From the NCBI GenBank assembly GCA_027533385.1, contig JAPZUE010000034.1, positions 1-64,000 of the forward strand: a stretch of 64,000 nt of DNA, given 5' to 3'. The notes below the pieces were generated by a model. The model was given only the letters and a program-made list of their open reading frames with translations, was not told the DNA's origin and ran no database searches. The translations under genes were made by a program, and so were the position numbers. Origin of the DNA: Rhizobium sp. GTDB taxonomy: Bacteria > Pseudomonadota > Alphaproteobacteria > Rhizobiales > Rhizobiaceae. Positions 7,846 through 17,299 of the stretch are shown piece by piece; the stretch's first letter is position 1; each line of letters begins with the position of its first letter.

Positions 7846-8505
7846 TCACACACGCTCAAGATAGCTCTCCCAGGCATCGATGGAGACGGTCAGCGTCGGA
7901 TCGGCGCCCTCGCCCCAGATCTCGGCTCCCGTAAAGACGACCGTATAGACCCATTGCGGGTTTTCACCCCGTCCATGTGCGTTATCATCAGGGAAAACAA
8001 AGCCGCCTTGTACTGCCTCGACGACACCCGTCTTCGCCCGGGCATAGCGGGGCAGACGCGTATGACCGGTCGGATGAAAATTCTTCGTCCGCACCTGATC
8101 ACCCACGCCGAACTTCGGCTCGGTCTCGACGGGACGGTCACAAGGCCCGCCACGGGCCAGCACCCCTTCGACCATCTCGGCCTTCAAGACGCGCTTCGGC
8201 GCGCGTCCCTGCTCCAGGTGCCGGCCCTGCGCCAGCTCCTCGGCAGTGGCAAAGCCATGCCGCTCAAGCAGCATGTCGATACCGCGGATCCACACCTCGT
8301 AATAGCTCGCCGCCAGATAGTTGGCAGGCGGAATATTCTCGCGCGCATGCCGGCTCTCGTCGATCGACCAGGCGCCGAAAGCCCCGCAGGAGAGCGTGAT
8401 CCCAAGCGCCCGCTTTTCCCAGTCGGCATGAAAGTAAGGTTCGTCCCTCTCCGGTGCGACCGGCCCAAAGCCCATCTGCCCACCAAGATCATGCGGCCCG
8501 TTCAT
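7846..8505 (-). CDS. nthB: nitrile hydratase beta subunit
   Basis: 219 residues, the normal size. Nitrile hydratase converts nitriles to amides in the cytoplasm as an alpha/beta heteromer. Seen here are the universal N-terminus [16 protein letters not shown], the helical region with [17 protein letters not shown], and the C-terminal SH3-like barrel ([50 protein letters not shown]). The start codon overlaps the end of the alpha-subunit gene by four bases and the end reaches the activator gene, so all three are coupled. Confidence 0.95.
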   Translation of the reverse strand: MNGPHDLGGQMGFGPVAPERDEPYFHADWEKRALGITLSCGAFGAWSIDESRHARENIPPANYLAASYYEVWIRGIDMLLERHGFATAEELAQGRHLEQGRAPKRVLKAEMVEGVLARGGPCDRPVETEPKFGVGDQVRTKNFHPTGHTRLPRYARAKTGVVEAVQGGFVFPDDNAHGRGENPQWVYTVVFTGAEIWGEGADPTLTVSIDAWESYLERV

Positions 8506-9158
8506 GGCGCGCCCTCCGGTGTAAGCGCCAGCCCCGTGCCGATCATCGAATCGCGCGTCACGAGATCGGCGAGCGCCTCTTCATCGAGCGTCTCGGCTCC
8601 GGCGGGGCGCAGGGGCACGACGAGATAACGCAGCTCCGCCGTCGAATCCCAGACGCGGATCCGTGTCTCCTCCGGCAGGCTCACGCCGAATTCAGTGAGC
8701 ACGCCGCGCGGATCGATCACCGCCCGCGAGCGATAGGCTGGTGCCTTGTACCAGACCGGCGGCAGGCCGAGCACAGACCAGGGGTAACAGGAGCACAGGG
8801 TGCAGACGACGAGATTGTGGGTGCCGGGCGTGTTGAAGACGGCCCGCATATGCTCGCCCTGCCGGCCCGCATAGCCGAGGCTTGCGATCGCTTCCGTCGC
8901 ATCGCGCCTCAGCCAGTCAGCGAATGCGGGATCGGCCCAGGCCTTGGCCACGACCCGCGCACCGTTCCTCGGCCCCACCTTCGTCTCGTAAGTCTCGACG
9001 ATCGCATCGATCGCATCAGGATCGATCAAGCCCTTTTCGGTCAGCAGCGTTTCGAGCGCCTTCACCCGCGCCTGCATGTCCGAATACTGGTTGTCGTGGT
9101 GGTGATCATGACCATGGTGATGGTGATGATCGTCGTGGTCGTGATGATGGCCGGACAT
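8502..9158 (-). CDS. nthA: nitrile hydratase alpha subunit, cobalt type, His-rich N-terminus
   Basis: 218 residues. The metal-claw motif [10 protein letters not shown] (Cys119, Cys122, Ser123, Cys124) is present; Thr at the second motif position marks the cobalt type, where iron enzymes have Ser. The two outer cysteines of the claw are normally oxidised. Residues 4-21 contain 13 histidines with Asp, a run not usual in this subunit, which may capture cobalt or another metal. The start MSGHHHDH is chosen because the longer frame upstream runs into the LysE gene. The order is LysE transporter, alpha, beta, activator. No amidase or cobalt transporter is seen nearby. Confidence 0.95.
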   Translation of the reverse strand: MSGHHHDHDDHHHHHGHDHHHDNQYSDMQARVKALETLLTEKGLIDPDAIDAIVETYETKVGPRNGARVVAKAWADPAFADWLRRDATEAIASLGYAGRQGEHMRAVFNTPGTHNLVVCTLCSCYPWSVLGLPPVWYKAPAYRSRAVIDPRGVLTEFGVSLPEETRIRVWDSTAELRYLVVPLRPAGAETLDEEALADLVTRDSMIGTGLALTPEGAP

Positions 9159-9178
9159 CGGATATTCCTGTTTCAGCG

Positions 9179-9772
9179 CTATTTCAGCATTGGCCAGAGG
9201 CTGAGAACGAGCAGCACAGCCATGGTGATGTTGAACCATTTGAGCCGGACCGGCACCGACAGCCACTCCCTGAGCGCCGAGCCGAAACCCGCCCAGGTCG
9301 AGACACTGGGTACGTTCACAGCAGCAAACACCAGCGCGACGATGGCGACCGTTAGCGCATATTGCTCCGGGTTAGGATAGACCGCCATCGCCGTCACGGC
9401 CATCACCCAGGCCTTCGGATTGACCCATTGAAAGGCGGCAGCGCCGAGAAACGTCATCGGGCGTGCCTTGGCCTCCCCCTCGCCCATCGAGCGCGAAGAA
9501 CCGATCTTCCAGGCGATCCAAAGGAGATAAAGACCGCCCGCGACCTTCAGCGCGATAAAGGCCGGCGGATAGGCATGCAGCACCGCGCCAAGCCCCATGC
9601 CGACACCGATCAGAAGGGAGAGGAAACCGGCACCGATGCCGAGCATATGCGGCACCGTCCGCCGGAAGCCGAAATTCACGCCCGACGCGAACAGCATCAT
9701 GTTGTTCGGCCCCGGCGTGATCGAGGTCGCAAAGGCAAACAGGACGAGCGCAAGAAGCGTATCGACCGACAT
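9179..9772 (-). CDS. LysE/RhtB-family exporter
   Basis: 197 residues with about six hydrophobic helices. The N-terminal family signature [20 protein letters not shown] is clear, followed by [34 protein letters not shown] and [16 protein letters not shown]. LysE/RhtB proteins export amino acids or related small metabolites across the inner membrane. A GAGG ribosome site precedes the ATG. The stop lies 20 bp before the nitrile hydratase alpha start on the same strand, so co-transcription is likely; export of an amide or amino acid product of nitrile conversion is possible but unproven. Confidence 0.85.
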   Translation of the reverse strand: MSVDTLLALVLFAFATSITPGPNNMMLFASGVNFGFRRTVPHMLGIGAGFLSLLIGVGMGLGAVLHAYPPAFIALKVAGGLYLLWIAWKIGSSRSMGEGEAKARPMTFLGAAAFQWVNPKAWVMAVTAMAVYPNPEQYALTVAIVALVFAAVNVPSVSTWAGFGSALREWLSVPVRLKWFNITMAVLLVLSLWPMLK

Positions 9773-9928
9773 GTGTATTCCTCCCGGATTTTTATGTCAG
9801 CCTAGCTGTCCTTTGGACCGAAGCCAGCCGCATTCTTGTTATGGTGACACGAAGGCCACAGCGCTTTGTCCTTGCCTCGCGGGACCGCCTCGCTATCCTT
9901 CGCGCATCCCGCCTCAAGGAGGATCACC

Positions 9929-10774
9929 ATGCATGACGCCATCCCCACTGTCACCCTGCCGAGCGGCGCGGAGATCCCGACTCTCGGCTTCGGCACCTGG
10001 ATGATGGGCGAAACGAAATCCGAGGCCAAGGCGGAAGTCGATGCCGTCAGGCTGGCGCTCGATCTCGGCATGACGGTGATCGACACGGCCGAGATGTATG
10101 GCGATGGCGGTGCCGAACGTATTGTCGGCGAAGCGCTGAAGGATCGGCGCGAAGACGCCTTTCTCGTCTCCAAGGTCCTGCCCTGGAATGCCAGCTACGA
10201 CGGCACGATCAAGGCCTGCCATGCCAGCCTCGACCGGCTGGGGACCGATCATCTCGACCTCTACCTTCTGCACTGGCGGGGCGAACATCCGCTCGACGAC
10301 ACGGTCGCGGCGATGGAAGAACTGAAAGCTGCGGGCCGAATTCGCGCCTGGGGCGTCTCGAATTTCGACCTTGATGACATGGAGGAGCTGTTCTCCGTGG
10401 CCGATGGCGAAAACTGCGCCGTCAATCAGGTCCTCTACAATCTCTCCCGTCGCGGCATCGAATTCGATCTCCTGCCCTGGTGCCAGGAGCACGGCATACC
10501 GATTATGGCCTATTCACCGATCGAACAGGGCCGCATCCTGCACCATCCCGAACTCATCCACATCGCCAAAGCCTATCAGGCGACGCCGGCACAGGTTGCC
10601 CTTGCCTTCCTGCTGGAGCGTGACGGCGTCATCCCGATCCCGAAAACCTCGAACATTCGCCGCCTGCACGAGAATCGCGACGCGGTGGATCTCGACATCT
10701 CCGACGAGGACTGGGCCCGCCTCGACGCTGCCTTCCCGCCACCGGCGCGCAAAATGCCGCTGGACATGATCTGA
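9929..10774 (+). CDS. aldo/keto reductase
   Basis: 281 residues, an NAD(P)H-dependent reductase of carbonyl compounds with a TIM-barrel fold. The tetrad residues are visible: Asp and Tyr in [21 protein letters not shown], Lys in FLVSKVLP and His in [14 protein letters not shown]. The C-terminal cofactor block [16 protein letters not shown] binds NADP phosphate in related enzymes. The ATG at 9929 is supported by a strong AAGGAGG upstream; an earlier in-frame ATG adds 21 poorly conserved residues. The substrate is unknown. The SDR-DoxX gene follows 29 bp later on the same strand and may be in the same operon. Confidence 0.9.
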   Translation: MHDAIPTVTLPSGAEIPTLGFGTWMMGETKSEAKAEVDAVRLALDLGMTVIDTAEMYGDGGAERIVGEALKDRREDAFLVSKVLPWNASYDGTIKACHASLDRLGTDHLDLYLLHWRGEHPLDDTVAAMEELKAAGRIRAWGVSNFDLDDMEELFSVADGENCAVNQVLYNLSRRGIEFDLLPWCQEHGIPIMAYSPIEQGRILHHPELIHIAKAYQATPAQVALAFLLERDGVIPIPKTSNIRRLHENRDAVDLDISDEDWARLDAAFPPPARKMPLDMI

Positions 10775-10803
10775 TCTCGACCGGCACGGCGGAAAGTGAA
10801 CGC

Positions 10804-12087
10804 ATGACCATCCTCATCCTTGGCGCGACCGGCTTCATCGGCCAGCAGGTTCTGCTGACGCTCAGAGAAGCCGGCCATCCGGTCACCGGCCTTGGCCGCG
10901 ACATCAGGCAGGCCAGCGCCCGTTTTCCCGCTGCAACCTGGATCGCCCGCGATCTCCGCACGCTCCGGCAAGCGGCGGACTGGCTTCCGCTCCTGGATGG
11001 CGTGACAGCCGTGATCAACTGCGCCGGCGCCCTGCAGGACGGGTTGCGCGACGACCTCGTGGCCGTGCAGACGGAGGCCATGCTCGCCCTGCAACAGGCG
11101 GCCGCCACGCGCTCAACACCTCCGCTGCTCATCCAGATCTCGGCACCCGAAAATCTGGCGAGCGCCGGCACCACCTTCATGGCCACCAAGCTTGAGGCCG
11201 ACCGAGCGCTCGCGGCTTCGGGCCTCCCGCATGTCATCCTTCGCCCGACGGTCGTGGTCGGACGCAATGCCTATGGCGGCACCGCCCTGCTCCGCGCCAT
11301 CGCCTCCTTCCCCGGCATCCTGCCGCTGGTCGACGACGAAAGCCCGATGAATACAGTCCATGTGCATGACGTGGCACAAGCGGTGCTCGACACCGTCGAG
11401 GGCCGCATCGCGCCTGGATTAGATCTGGTGCTCGCCGGCGAACCGACCCGTAGTGTCGAACAGATGGCACGCTTTTACCGCAAGTGGCTCGGCCTTGCCG
11501 ATGCACCCGTCATCCAATTGCCCTCAACTCTCGCTCGCCCCCTCTCACTTGCCGCCGATCTCGCCGGTCGCCTCGGCTGGCGCTCGCCGCTACGCTCCAC
11601 CTCCATCCGGATCAGCGGCATCGGCGTGGCACCCGACGAAGGGAGGCGGACACTGACCGCGCCCGACCCGACACTGCGGCTGGCGACAGAACCGGCTGCC
11701 GTTCAGGATCTCTGGTTCGCCCGTCTCTATCTCCTCAAGCCTCTGATGATCCTGACGCTCTCGCTGTTCTGGATCGTCTCCGGTCTGGTGCCGCTTCTCG
11801 ATCCTGTCACGACATCGCTCCGCTTCGGCGCCAGCATGTCGGAAGGCATGGCTTTCACCGTCACCATCCTCACCTCGCTGCTCGACATTGCACTCGGCGT
11901 GGCAATCCTCGTCCAGCCTTGGGCAAAAAGGGCCATGCTCGGCATGATCGCCGTCTCACTCGCCTATCTTGCCGGCGGAACGCTGATCGAACCAACCCTC
12001 TGGCTCGATCCACTTGGACCGCTGGTGAAGGTCATCCCCTCAATCCTGCTGACGCTAGCAACGCTTGCAGTCGTGGAGGAGCGCTGA
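10804..12087 (+). CDS. SDR-family oxidoreductase fused to DoxX-like membrane domain
   Basis: 427 residues in two parts. Residues 1 to about 285 are an atypical short-chain dehydrogenase with the NAD(P) motif GATGFIGQQV at the start, ILRPTVVVGRNAYGG in the middle and MNTVHVHDVAQAVLD. Residues about 300-427 hold four hydrophobic helices of DoxX-like type (LYLLKPLMILTLSLFWIVSG, AFTVTILTSLLDIALGVAIL, MLGMIAVSLAYLAGG). The enzyme head is therefore tethered to the inner membrane, probably facing the cytoplasm. A related arrangement occurs in other proteobacteria, but no reaction is known to me. The next gene begins one base after the stop, indicating tight coupling with the DUF2269 protein. Confidence 0.8.
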   Translation: MTILILGATGFIGQQVLLTLREAGHPVTGLGRDIRQASARFPAATWIARDLRTLRQAADWLPLLDGVTAVINCAGALQDGLRDDLVAVQTEAMLALQQAAATRSTPPLLIQISAPENLASAGTTFMATKLEADRALAASGLPHVILRPTVVVGRNAYGGTALLRAIASFPGILPLVDDESPMNTVHVHDVAQAVLDTVEGRIAPGLDLVLAGEPTRSVEQMARFYRKWLGLADAPVIQLPSTLARPLSLAADLAGRLGWRSPLRSTSIRISGIGVAPDEGRRTLTAPDPTLRLATEPAAVQDLWFARLYLLKPLMILTLSLFWIVSGLVPLLDPVTTSLRFGASMSEGMAFTVTILTSLLDIALGVAILVQPWAKRAMLGMIAVSLAYLAGGTLIEPTLWLDPLGPLVKVIPSILLTLATLAVVEER

Positions 12088-12088
12088 G

Positions 12089-12568
12089 ATGCTGGAGGAG
12101 ATCCTGCGCTTCGTGCATGTGATCGGGGCGACCGTACTCTTCGGCACCGGTGCCGGCATCGCCTTCTTCATGCTGCTGGCGCACAGGACCGGCAATGCCT
12201 CGCATATTGCCCATGTAGCCGGAACTGTGGTCATCGCCGACACGATCTTCACCGCGACCGCCGCCATCCTTCAGCCGATCACCGGCGCCTGGCTGGCCTA
12301 TGAGATCGGCTGGCCGCTGATGTCTGGCTGGGTGCTGCTGTCACTGATCCTCTATGTCGTGGTCGGCCTCTTCTGGCTGCCCGTCGTCTGGATCCAGATC
12401 CGGCTCCGCGATCTCGCCCGGGAAGCCGCCGCCACCGGCTCGCCGCTGCCACCCCGCTATCACAGGCTCTTCCGCATCTGGTTTGCCTGCGGCTTTCCCG
12501 CCTTCTTCTCGGTCATGGCCATCCTCTGGCTGATGCTGAACAAGCCCGAGATACCGATCGGCTTCTAG
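12089..12568 (+). CDS. DUF2269-type integral membrane protein
   Basis: 159 residues with about four transmembrane helices. The N-terminus LEEILRFVHVIGATVLFGTGAGIAFFML and the C-terminal RLFRIWFACGFPAFFSVMAILWLMLNKPE fit the DUF2269 (YjiG/predicted membrane protein) family. The conserved His in RFVHVIG could ligate heme as in related b-type proteins; this is inference. GGAGGAG lies just upstream within the end of the SDR-DoxX gene, with which it is evidently co-translated. Its TAG stop (12566-12568) is formed by the first bases of the palindromic repeat that follows. Confidence 0.8.
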   Translation: MLEEILRFVHVIGATVLFGTGAGIAFFMLLAHRTGNASHIAHVAGTVVIADTIFTATAAILQPITGAWLAYEIGWPLMSGWVLLSLILYVVVGLFWLPVVWIQIRLRDLAREAAATGSPLPPRYHRLFRIWFACGFPAFFSVMAILWLMLNKPEIPIGF

Positions 12569-12840
12569 AGCCGTTCATTTCTAAATGGAATCAGTTCTGT
12601 TGGCTGAAACGGAGTCGGATGGTCGCCCGGCTGGCGCGCGTCGTAGCCATAGCATACGGCCAAGCCAGCCGGGCGATCAGGCGGCCCGTTCCAGCCAACC
12701 CGAAGGGCAGGGCATCTTTCCGCCAGGATCAGCGGCGATCGTCTCGCCCATACCTCAGGGTATGCGCAGCGCCGATCGTCGCTGCCCTGACGAAAACCTG
12801 CTCCGGCAGAACTGCTTCCAGTTAAAAATGAAGGGCTCTA
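12566..12840. repeat. 275-bp palindromic intergenic mosaic element (RIME-like)
   Basis: The two ends are imperfect inverted copies: TAGAGCCGTTCATTTCTAAA at 12566 and the complement of 12803-12840 agree at 32 of 38 positions. Inside are nested hairpins: GGTCGCCCGGCTGGC (12621-12635) against GCCAGCCGGGCGATC (12664-12678), TTGGCTGAAACGG (12600-12612) against CCGTTCCAGCCAA (12686-12698), and CATACC-TCAG-GGTATG. There is no open frame with a transposase. The mosaic of palindromes between convergent genes is typical of the Rhizobium-specific intergenic mosaic elements (RIME) and related repeats. Both flanking TAG stop codons fall within the element ends. It may also act as a transcription terminator or mRNA stabiliser. 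Confidence 0.8.
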
Positions 12841-14241
12841 AGGCTTGCGCGGGGTGACACGCATCGGAAGCCCGCCAGCCGGCTGGGTGGTGAGCTTCTG
12901 CACGGGCCAGGGTTTCGTCTGCGGTGTCGTTTCGAACCGATACTTCTGCATCAGAACGGCAAGCGCAATCACCGCTTCCTGAAGGGCAAAGGTCGCGCCG
13001 ATGCAGACGCGCGGACCAGCGCCGAAGGGCAGATACTGGAAGCGACCGATCTTTTCCCGCTCGCCGGGCAGAAAGCGGGAAGGATCGAAGATGCGCGGCT
13101 TATCCCAGTAGAGCTCATGGCGATGCAGCGTCCAGGGCATGACCAGGACGGTCGTACCCTTGGCGATTTCCACCACCTCGCCGTTCGGAGCCGTGTAACG
13201 ATCATCGGCGATCGCATCGCGGTTGATCGAGGGGGCCGGAGGATAGAGCCGCATGGCTTCCTCGAAGGCGGCACGCACATGCGGCATGCGGTCCAGCCAT
13301 TCGACGAGATCGGCGCCCGAGGCGATCACCTCGTCGATCTCTCGCTCCATGGAATCGCGGACATCGGGACAATGCGCCACGCAATAGAGCGTCCAGGCCA
13401 GCGCCCGGGCCGTGGTCTCGTGACCGGCGCCGATGAAGGTGAGGATATTGTCCTCGATTTCCTCCGAGGTCAGGCCTTCCGGCCCCTCGAGTTCCAACAG
13501 GAGGGTGAGGAAATCATCAGGCGCCTTTTCCCGCTCAGCCTGAATGATGGCTCGGCGGTGGTCCATCGTCCGGCGCACGAGTTCGCGAAACTTGCGCAGT
13601 ACGCCGAGACCGCGAATGCGGGTCAGGCGGGGGATCCATTTTGGCGCGCGCAGCAGATCAAGCGGATCGATGCGGCCCATGCTGTGCAAGAGGTCATCAA
13701 CATCCCTGGCGAAGTCACCCTGCTCGGAGATGATGCCACCGGAGAACAGGGTTTCGGAGAGGATCGCATAGGTGAGCTCCGTCATGTCGACGGCGACATC
13801 GCGAACCGTGCCTTCGGCGCCCGCTTCATATCGTTCGAGGAAAAGCTCGCTCTGCTCGCGCATCTGGCGGGCGAAACCGCGGGCATGGCGCGGGGTGAAC
13901 ACCGGCGCCATCGCCTTGCGCGAGCGCTTCCAGACGGGACCTTCGGCTGTCAGCAACCCATCGCGCAGGATCGGCCTGAGCACGAGCTGTCGGATCTCCG
14001 ACATCTCGTAATTCGCAGCGTTGTCGACGAGCACGTGCCGGATCAGGCCGGGATCATTGGCGATGATGGTGGTCTGGCCGAAGAAACGCGTGACAATCCA
14101 GGGCCAGGTATAAGAGGGCTGTCCCCAGAGTTCGAGGGGATTGCGCAGGACTGTGCGGATGATCTCAAGTCGGCTCGGCGGGACGGTGCGCGGCACCGGG
14201 GCCGGCGGCTCAAAGGTCGATCTTCGCAGACTGCCGTCCAT
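12838..14241 (-). CDS. cytochrome P450
   Basis: 467 residues. Signature motifs are all present: the I-helix oxygen-binding AGHETTARAL, the K-helix EEAMR (ExxR), and the heme-binding loop LPFGAGPRVCIGATFALQE with the proximal Cys. Length and style (PPAPSINRDAI, TLHRHELYWDKPRIFDPSRF) resemble the bacterial class related to CYP4/CYP102 heme domains rather than the short camphor type. It is a monooxygenase, probably cytosolic or membrane-associated; substrate unknown. No ferredoxin, reductase or FMN/FAD domain is adjacent, so electrons must come from elsewhere. The stop codon lies in the repeat element downstream. Confidence 0.95.
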   Translation of the reverse strand: MDGSLRRSTFEPPAPVPRTVPPSRLEIIRTVLRNPLELWGQPSYTWPWIVTRFFGQTTIIANDPGLIRHVLVDNAANYEMSEIRQLVLRPILRDGLLTAEGPVWKRSRKAMAPVFTPRHARGFARQMREQSELFLERYEAGAEGTVRDVAVDMTELTYAILSETLFSGGIISEQGDFARDVDDLLHSMGRIDPLDLLRAPKWIPRLTRIRGLGVLRKFRELVRRTMDHRRAIIQAEREKAPDDFLTLLLELEGPEGLTSEEIEDNILTFIGAGHETTARALAWTLYCVAHCPDVRDSMEREIDEVIASGADLVEWLDRMPHVRAAFEEAMRLYPPAPSINRDAIADDRYTAPNGEVVEIAKGTTVLVMPWTLHRHELYWDKPRIFDPSRFLPGEREKIGRFQYLPFGAGPRVCIGATFALQEAVIALAVLMQKYRFETTPQTKPWPVQKLTTQPAGGLPMRVTPRKP

Positions 14242-14281
14242 GTCATGCTCCCTTTGGAGCGCAAAAGCCCCCTTTCAAGAG

Positions 14282-15232
14282 TTAGAGCAGGGACTCCAAC
14301 TCTTCCAGCCGATCATTGATCAACCAGCCGTAATAGTTCTCTTCCGGCCAATTCGCCGCACCGCTGGCGCGCCTGGTGGCCAGAGCACGTGCGCGCTGCT
14401 GGGAATTGCCGATGTTGAAAAGCGTGGCCGTCAAACCAGGATTGCCTGAGATATCGACATCGGCAATCTCCTTGTAGTCATCGATCGACTTGCGGATCAC
14501 GGCCGCCATGAAGGCGAGCGAGATATCCGGATCCATGATTGCCTTGTAGACACCGGCCGCATCATTTTCGTCGAGCTTGGGATAGCCGGACTTTTCATGA
14601 ACCAGATCGGACAGCATCAGGGCGGTCAGCGGATTGATCTGCCCAAGGCCGAAGGTCTGTCCGGCATAGAAGGGCTGAAAGAACACGGCGCTGAAACGGT
14701 TGTCGGGATAGGATGTGCCACCGACCGTCTGGCCACGGAAACGATCCTGCCAGACATCTTCGCGGCAGGACCACAGGCGGTAGGAGTCCTGATAGCCATT
14801 GCAGTCCGCGAATTCCGGCCGGCCGACAAAATCTGAGATGCTTTCGTCCTTGTAGCCGAAGCGGAAGCTGTTCCCGGCATAGGACGCAGCCTTCACATAG
14901 TAACTCTGGAGGCTGTCATAGGCATCGACGTTGTAGGTGTGCTCGCCAACGATCGCCCCGACCATGTGAATGGGTGCGATCCCATAGGCCGATGAGGTTT
15001 TCTTGATCTTGGCGATCAGCGAGGAATCATTTCGCAAGAGATCGCGAACTTTCTCGTATTTCAGGTCGAAGGTGGTTCGCCCCGCTTTCGTGCGTCGCAC
15101 CGACGCACCTGGGATCGCCGGCTGTTCAGCATTGCGATTACCGGGCGGCACCTTGTCCGCAGCGACGCCTGCTGCCGGATAAAGACCCGCCAGCCCCAAT
15201 GCGACGATGATGATCCTGGTAATGTTCAGCAC
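14282..15232 (-). CDS. DUF1402-type periplasmic protein with lysozyme-like signature
   Basis: 316 residues with a Sec signal peptide (MLNITRIIIVALGLAGLYPAAGVAA, cleavage near residue 25). The mature sequence matches the DUF1402 family of alphaproteobacteria. Two stretches resemble lytic transglycosylases: HMVGAIVGEHTYNVDA, where the Glu would correspond to the catalytic residue, and GQTFGLGQINPLTALML, close to the GLGQI/GLMQ motif with a following TA. A peptidoglycan-cleaving or -binding role is therefore plausible but not established. Cysteines in EFADCNGYQ and RLWSCRED may form a disulfide. It lies downstream of hslU on the opposite side of a 162-bp gap. Confidence 0.7.
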   Translation of the reverse strand: MLNITRIIIVALGLAGLYPAAGVAADKVPPGNRNAEQPAIPGASVRRTKAGRTTFDLKYEKVRDLLRNDSSLIAKIKKTSSAYGIAPIHMVGAIVGEHTYNVDAYDSLQSYYVKAASYAGNSFRFGYKDESISDFVGRPEFADCNGYQDSYRLWSCREDVWQDRFRGQTVGGTSYPDNRFSAVFFQPFYAGQTFGLGQINPLTALMLSDLVHEKSGYPKLDENDAAGVYKAIMDPDISLAFMAAVIRKSIDDYKEIADVDISGNPGLTATLFNIGNSQQRARALATRRASGAANWPEENYYGWLINDRLEELESLL

Positions 15233-15395
15233 GATTTCCGGCCCCTGGACATATGTCCCGCACGAACTGGCGACGCAGGGCCACCGTCATCCGACAGGCG
15301 CATTCCTTACATAAGGGCTGCCTGTATTGTCGATACGGGGCACTTTCACTTTCCCGATACGGCGACGGTGAAAGTGACCCGTAGATGCACAAAGA

Positions 15396-16703
15396 TCACA
15401 GGATGTAACGGCTCAAGTCGGTGTTTGTCGCCAGATCTCCGACATGTTGCTGCACATAGGCAGAATCGATCATCACGGCCGAGCCGCCACGATCCGGTGC
15501 GTGGAAGGAAATCTCGTCCAGCACACGCTCCATGACGGTCTGCAGACGTCGGGCACCGATATTCTCGACCGTCTCGTTCAACCGAACGGCAACGTCGGCC
15601 AGCGCATCGATGGCATCCTCGGTGAAATCAAGATTGAGTTCTTCGGTCGCCATCAGCGCCTTGTATTGGCGGATGAGGCTTGCCTCGGTCTCCGTCAGGA
15701 TGCGGCGGAAGTCTTCCTTGGTGAGCGGCTTGAGCTCGACCCGGATCGGCAGACGGCCCTGGAGTTCCGGCAGAAGGTCCGAAGGCTTGGAGACATGGAA
15801 TGCGCCGGAAGCAATGAAGAGGATATGATCCGTCTTCACCGGGCCGTACTTGGTCGAAACCGTCGTTCCCTCGACAAGCGGCAGCAGGTCGCGCTGCACG
15901 CCTTCACGCGACACGCCGGCGCCCATAGCGCCTTCTCGGGCTGCGATCTTGTCGATCTCGTCGAGGAAGACGATGCCATCGTTCTCGACCGACCGCAGCG
16001 CTTCCCGCTGGATGACTTCATTGTCGATCAGCTTGTCCGACTCGTCGCGGATCAGATCGTTGTAGGATGCCTTGACCGTCGTCCTGACCTTCTTCGTCCG
16101 GTTGCCCATGGCCTTGCCGAACATTTCGGACAGGTTGAGGATGCCGATGTTGGCACCGGGCATGCCTGGAACTTCGAAACCGGGCATGCCGGAACCGCTG
16201 TCTGAGACTTCGATGTCGATTTCCTTGTCGTCGAGCTCGCCGTTGCGCAGCTTCTTGCGGAAGCTGTCGCGGGTCGCGGGCGATGCCGTGGCGCCGACCA
16301 GGGCGTCGAGCACACGCTCTTCCGCAAGCGCATGGGCCTTGGCCTGGACTTCCAGACGCTTCTTCTCCCGAACAAGGCCAATGCCGATCTCGACCAGATC
16401 GCGGATGATCTGCTCGACGTCACGACCGACATAACCGACTTCTGTGAACTTGGTCGCCTCGACCTTGATGAAGGGCGCACCGGCAAGCTTGGCGAGGCGA
16501 CGGGAGATTTCCGTCTTACCGACGCCGGTCGGTCCGATCATCAGGATATTCTTCGGCATTACTTCGTCGCGAAGGTCTTCCGAGAGCTGCTGGCGGCGCC
16601 AGCGGTTACGCAGCGCGATGGCAACCGCCCGCTTGGCCTCATGCTGGCCGATGATATGGCGGTCGAGTTCGGAAACGATCTCCCGCGGAGAAAAATTGGT
16701 CAT
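15396..16703 (-). CDS. hslU: ATP-dependent protease ATPase subunit HslU
   Basis: 435 residues, the normal length. HslU is the AAA+ unfoldase ring that feeds substrates to HslV in the cytoplasm. Seen are the N-terminal [20 protein letters not shown], Walker [16 protein letters not shown], pore loop [13 protein letters not shown], Walker [11 protein letters not shown], sensor region [32 protein letters not shown] and the C-terminal DLSRYIL tail that docks into HslV. It starts 68 bp after hslV on the same strand, forming the usual hslVU operon, which is commonly heat-inducible; I could not pin down a heat-shock promoter by eye. Confidence 0.97.
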   Translation of the reverse strand: MTNFSPREIVSELDRHIIGQHEAKRAVAIALRNRWRRQQLSEDLRDEVMPKNILMIGPTGVGKTEISRRLAKLAGAPFIKVEATKFTEVGYVGRDVEQIIRDLVEIGIGLVREKKRLEVQAKAHALAEERVLDALVGATASPATRDSFRKKLRNGELDDKEIDIEVSDSGSGMPGFEVPGMPGANIGILNLSEMFGKAMGNRTKKVRTTVKASYNDLIRDESDKLIDNEVIQREALRSVENDGIVFLDEIDKIAAREGAMGAGVSREGVQRDLLPLVEGTTVSTKYGPVKTDHILFIASGAFHVSKPSDLLPELQGRLPIRVELKPLTKEDFRRILTETEASLIRQYKALMATEELNLDFTEDAIDALADVAVRLNETVENIGARRLQTVMERVLDEISFHAPDRGGSAVMIDSAYVQQHVGDLATNTDLSRYIL

Positions 16704-16771
16704 TCAGTCTGCTCCTCACGATGCTGCGGGGCCGCGCATCGTCGCTTGCGGTGGGACGTTTTCGGCAGCCG

Positions 16772-17299
16772 TCAGGCGGCGTCGAGCGTTTCGACCACCA
16801 TGTTGTTGTTGGTGTAGACGCAGATCTCGCCGGCGATGGTCAGGGCGCGCGTTGCGATCTCCTCAGCCGAGCGATCGCTGTCCATGAGTGCACGCGCAGC
16901 CGCATAGGCATAGTTGCCACCGGAGCCGATCGCGATCGCGCCGTGCTCGGGCTCCAGCACGTCGCCATTGCCGGTGATTGCGAGCGTGATTGACTTGTCG
17001 GCGACGAGCATCATGGCTTCGAGATTGCGCAGATACTTGTCGGTGCGCCAGTCCTTGGCGAGCTCGACGGCTGCGCGCATCAGCTGGCCGGGATATTGCT
17101 CGAGCTTTTTTTCGAGACGATCAAGCAGTGTGAAGGCATCCGCCGTTGCGCCGGCAAAGCCTGCGATGACGTCGCCGCCCTTGCCGATGCGGCGGACCTT
17201 GCGGGCATTGCCCTTCATCACGGTCTGGCCGAGGCTGACCTGTCCGTCACCGGCCATCACCACCTTGCCGTCCTTGCGTACGGTAACAATCGTTGTCAT
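16772..17299 (-). CDS. hslV: ATP-dependent protease peptidase subunit HslV
   Basis: 175 residues. HslV is the Thr-protease dodecamer of the HslUV complex. I start at the ATG at 17299 rather than the upstream TTG, because removal of a single Met must expose the nucleophilic Thr of [21 protein letters not shown]. Other family blocks are [33 protein letters not shown] and [14 protein letters not shown]. The gene is divergent from hisB, with a 200-bp gap. hslU follows 68 bp downstream. Confidence 0.97.
   Translation of the reverse strand: MTTIVTVRKDGKVVMAGDGQVSLGQTVMKGNARKVRRIGKGGDVIAGFAGATADAFTLLDRLEKKLEQYPGQLMRAAVELAKDWRTDKYLRNLEAMMLVADKSITLAITGNGDVLEPEHGAIAIGSGGNYAYAAARALMDSDRSAEEIATRALTIAGEICVYTNNNMVVETLDAA

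Noticed and set aside
9080..9160. Repetitive ATG/GTG-rich stretch that looks like a short tandem repeat
   Set aside because: It is the His/Asp codon run of the nitrile hydratase alpha subunit read on the other strand, not a CRISPR or regulatory repeat.
12600..12825. Short open frames within the palindromic element as a small gene
   Set aside because: They overlap inverted repeats, show no ribosome site or protein similarity, and the sequence is explained by the repeat structure.
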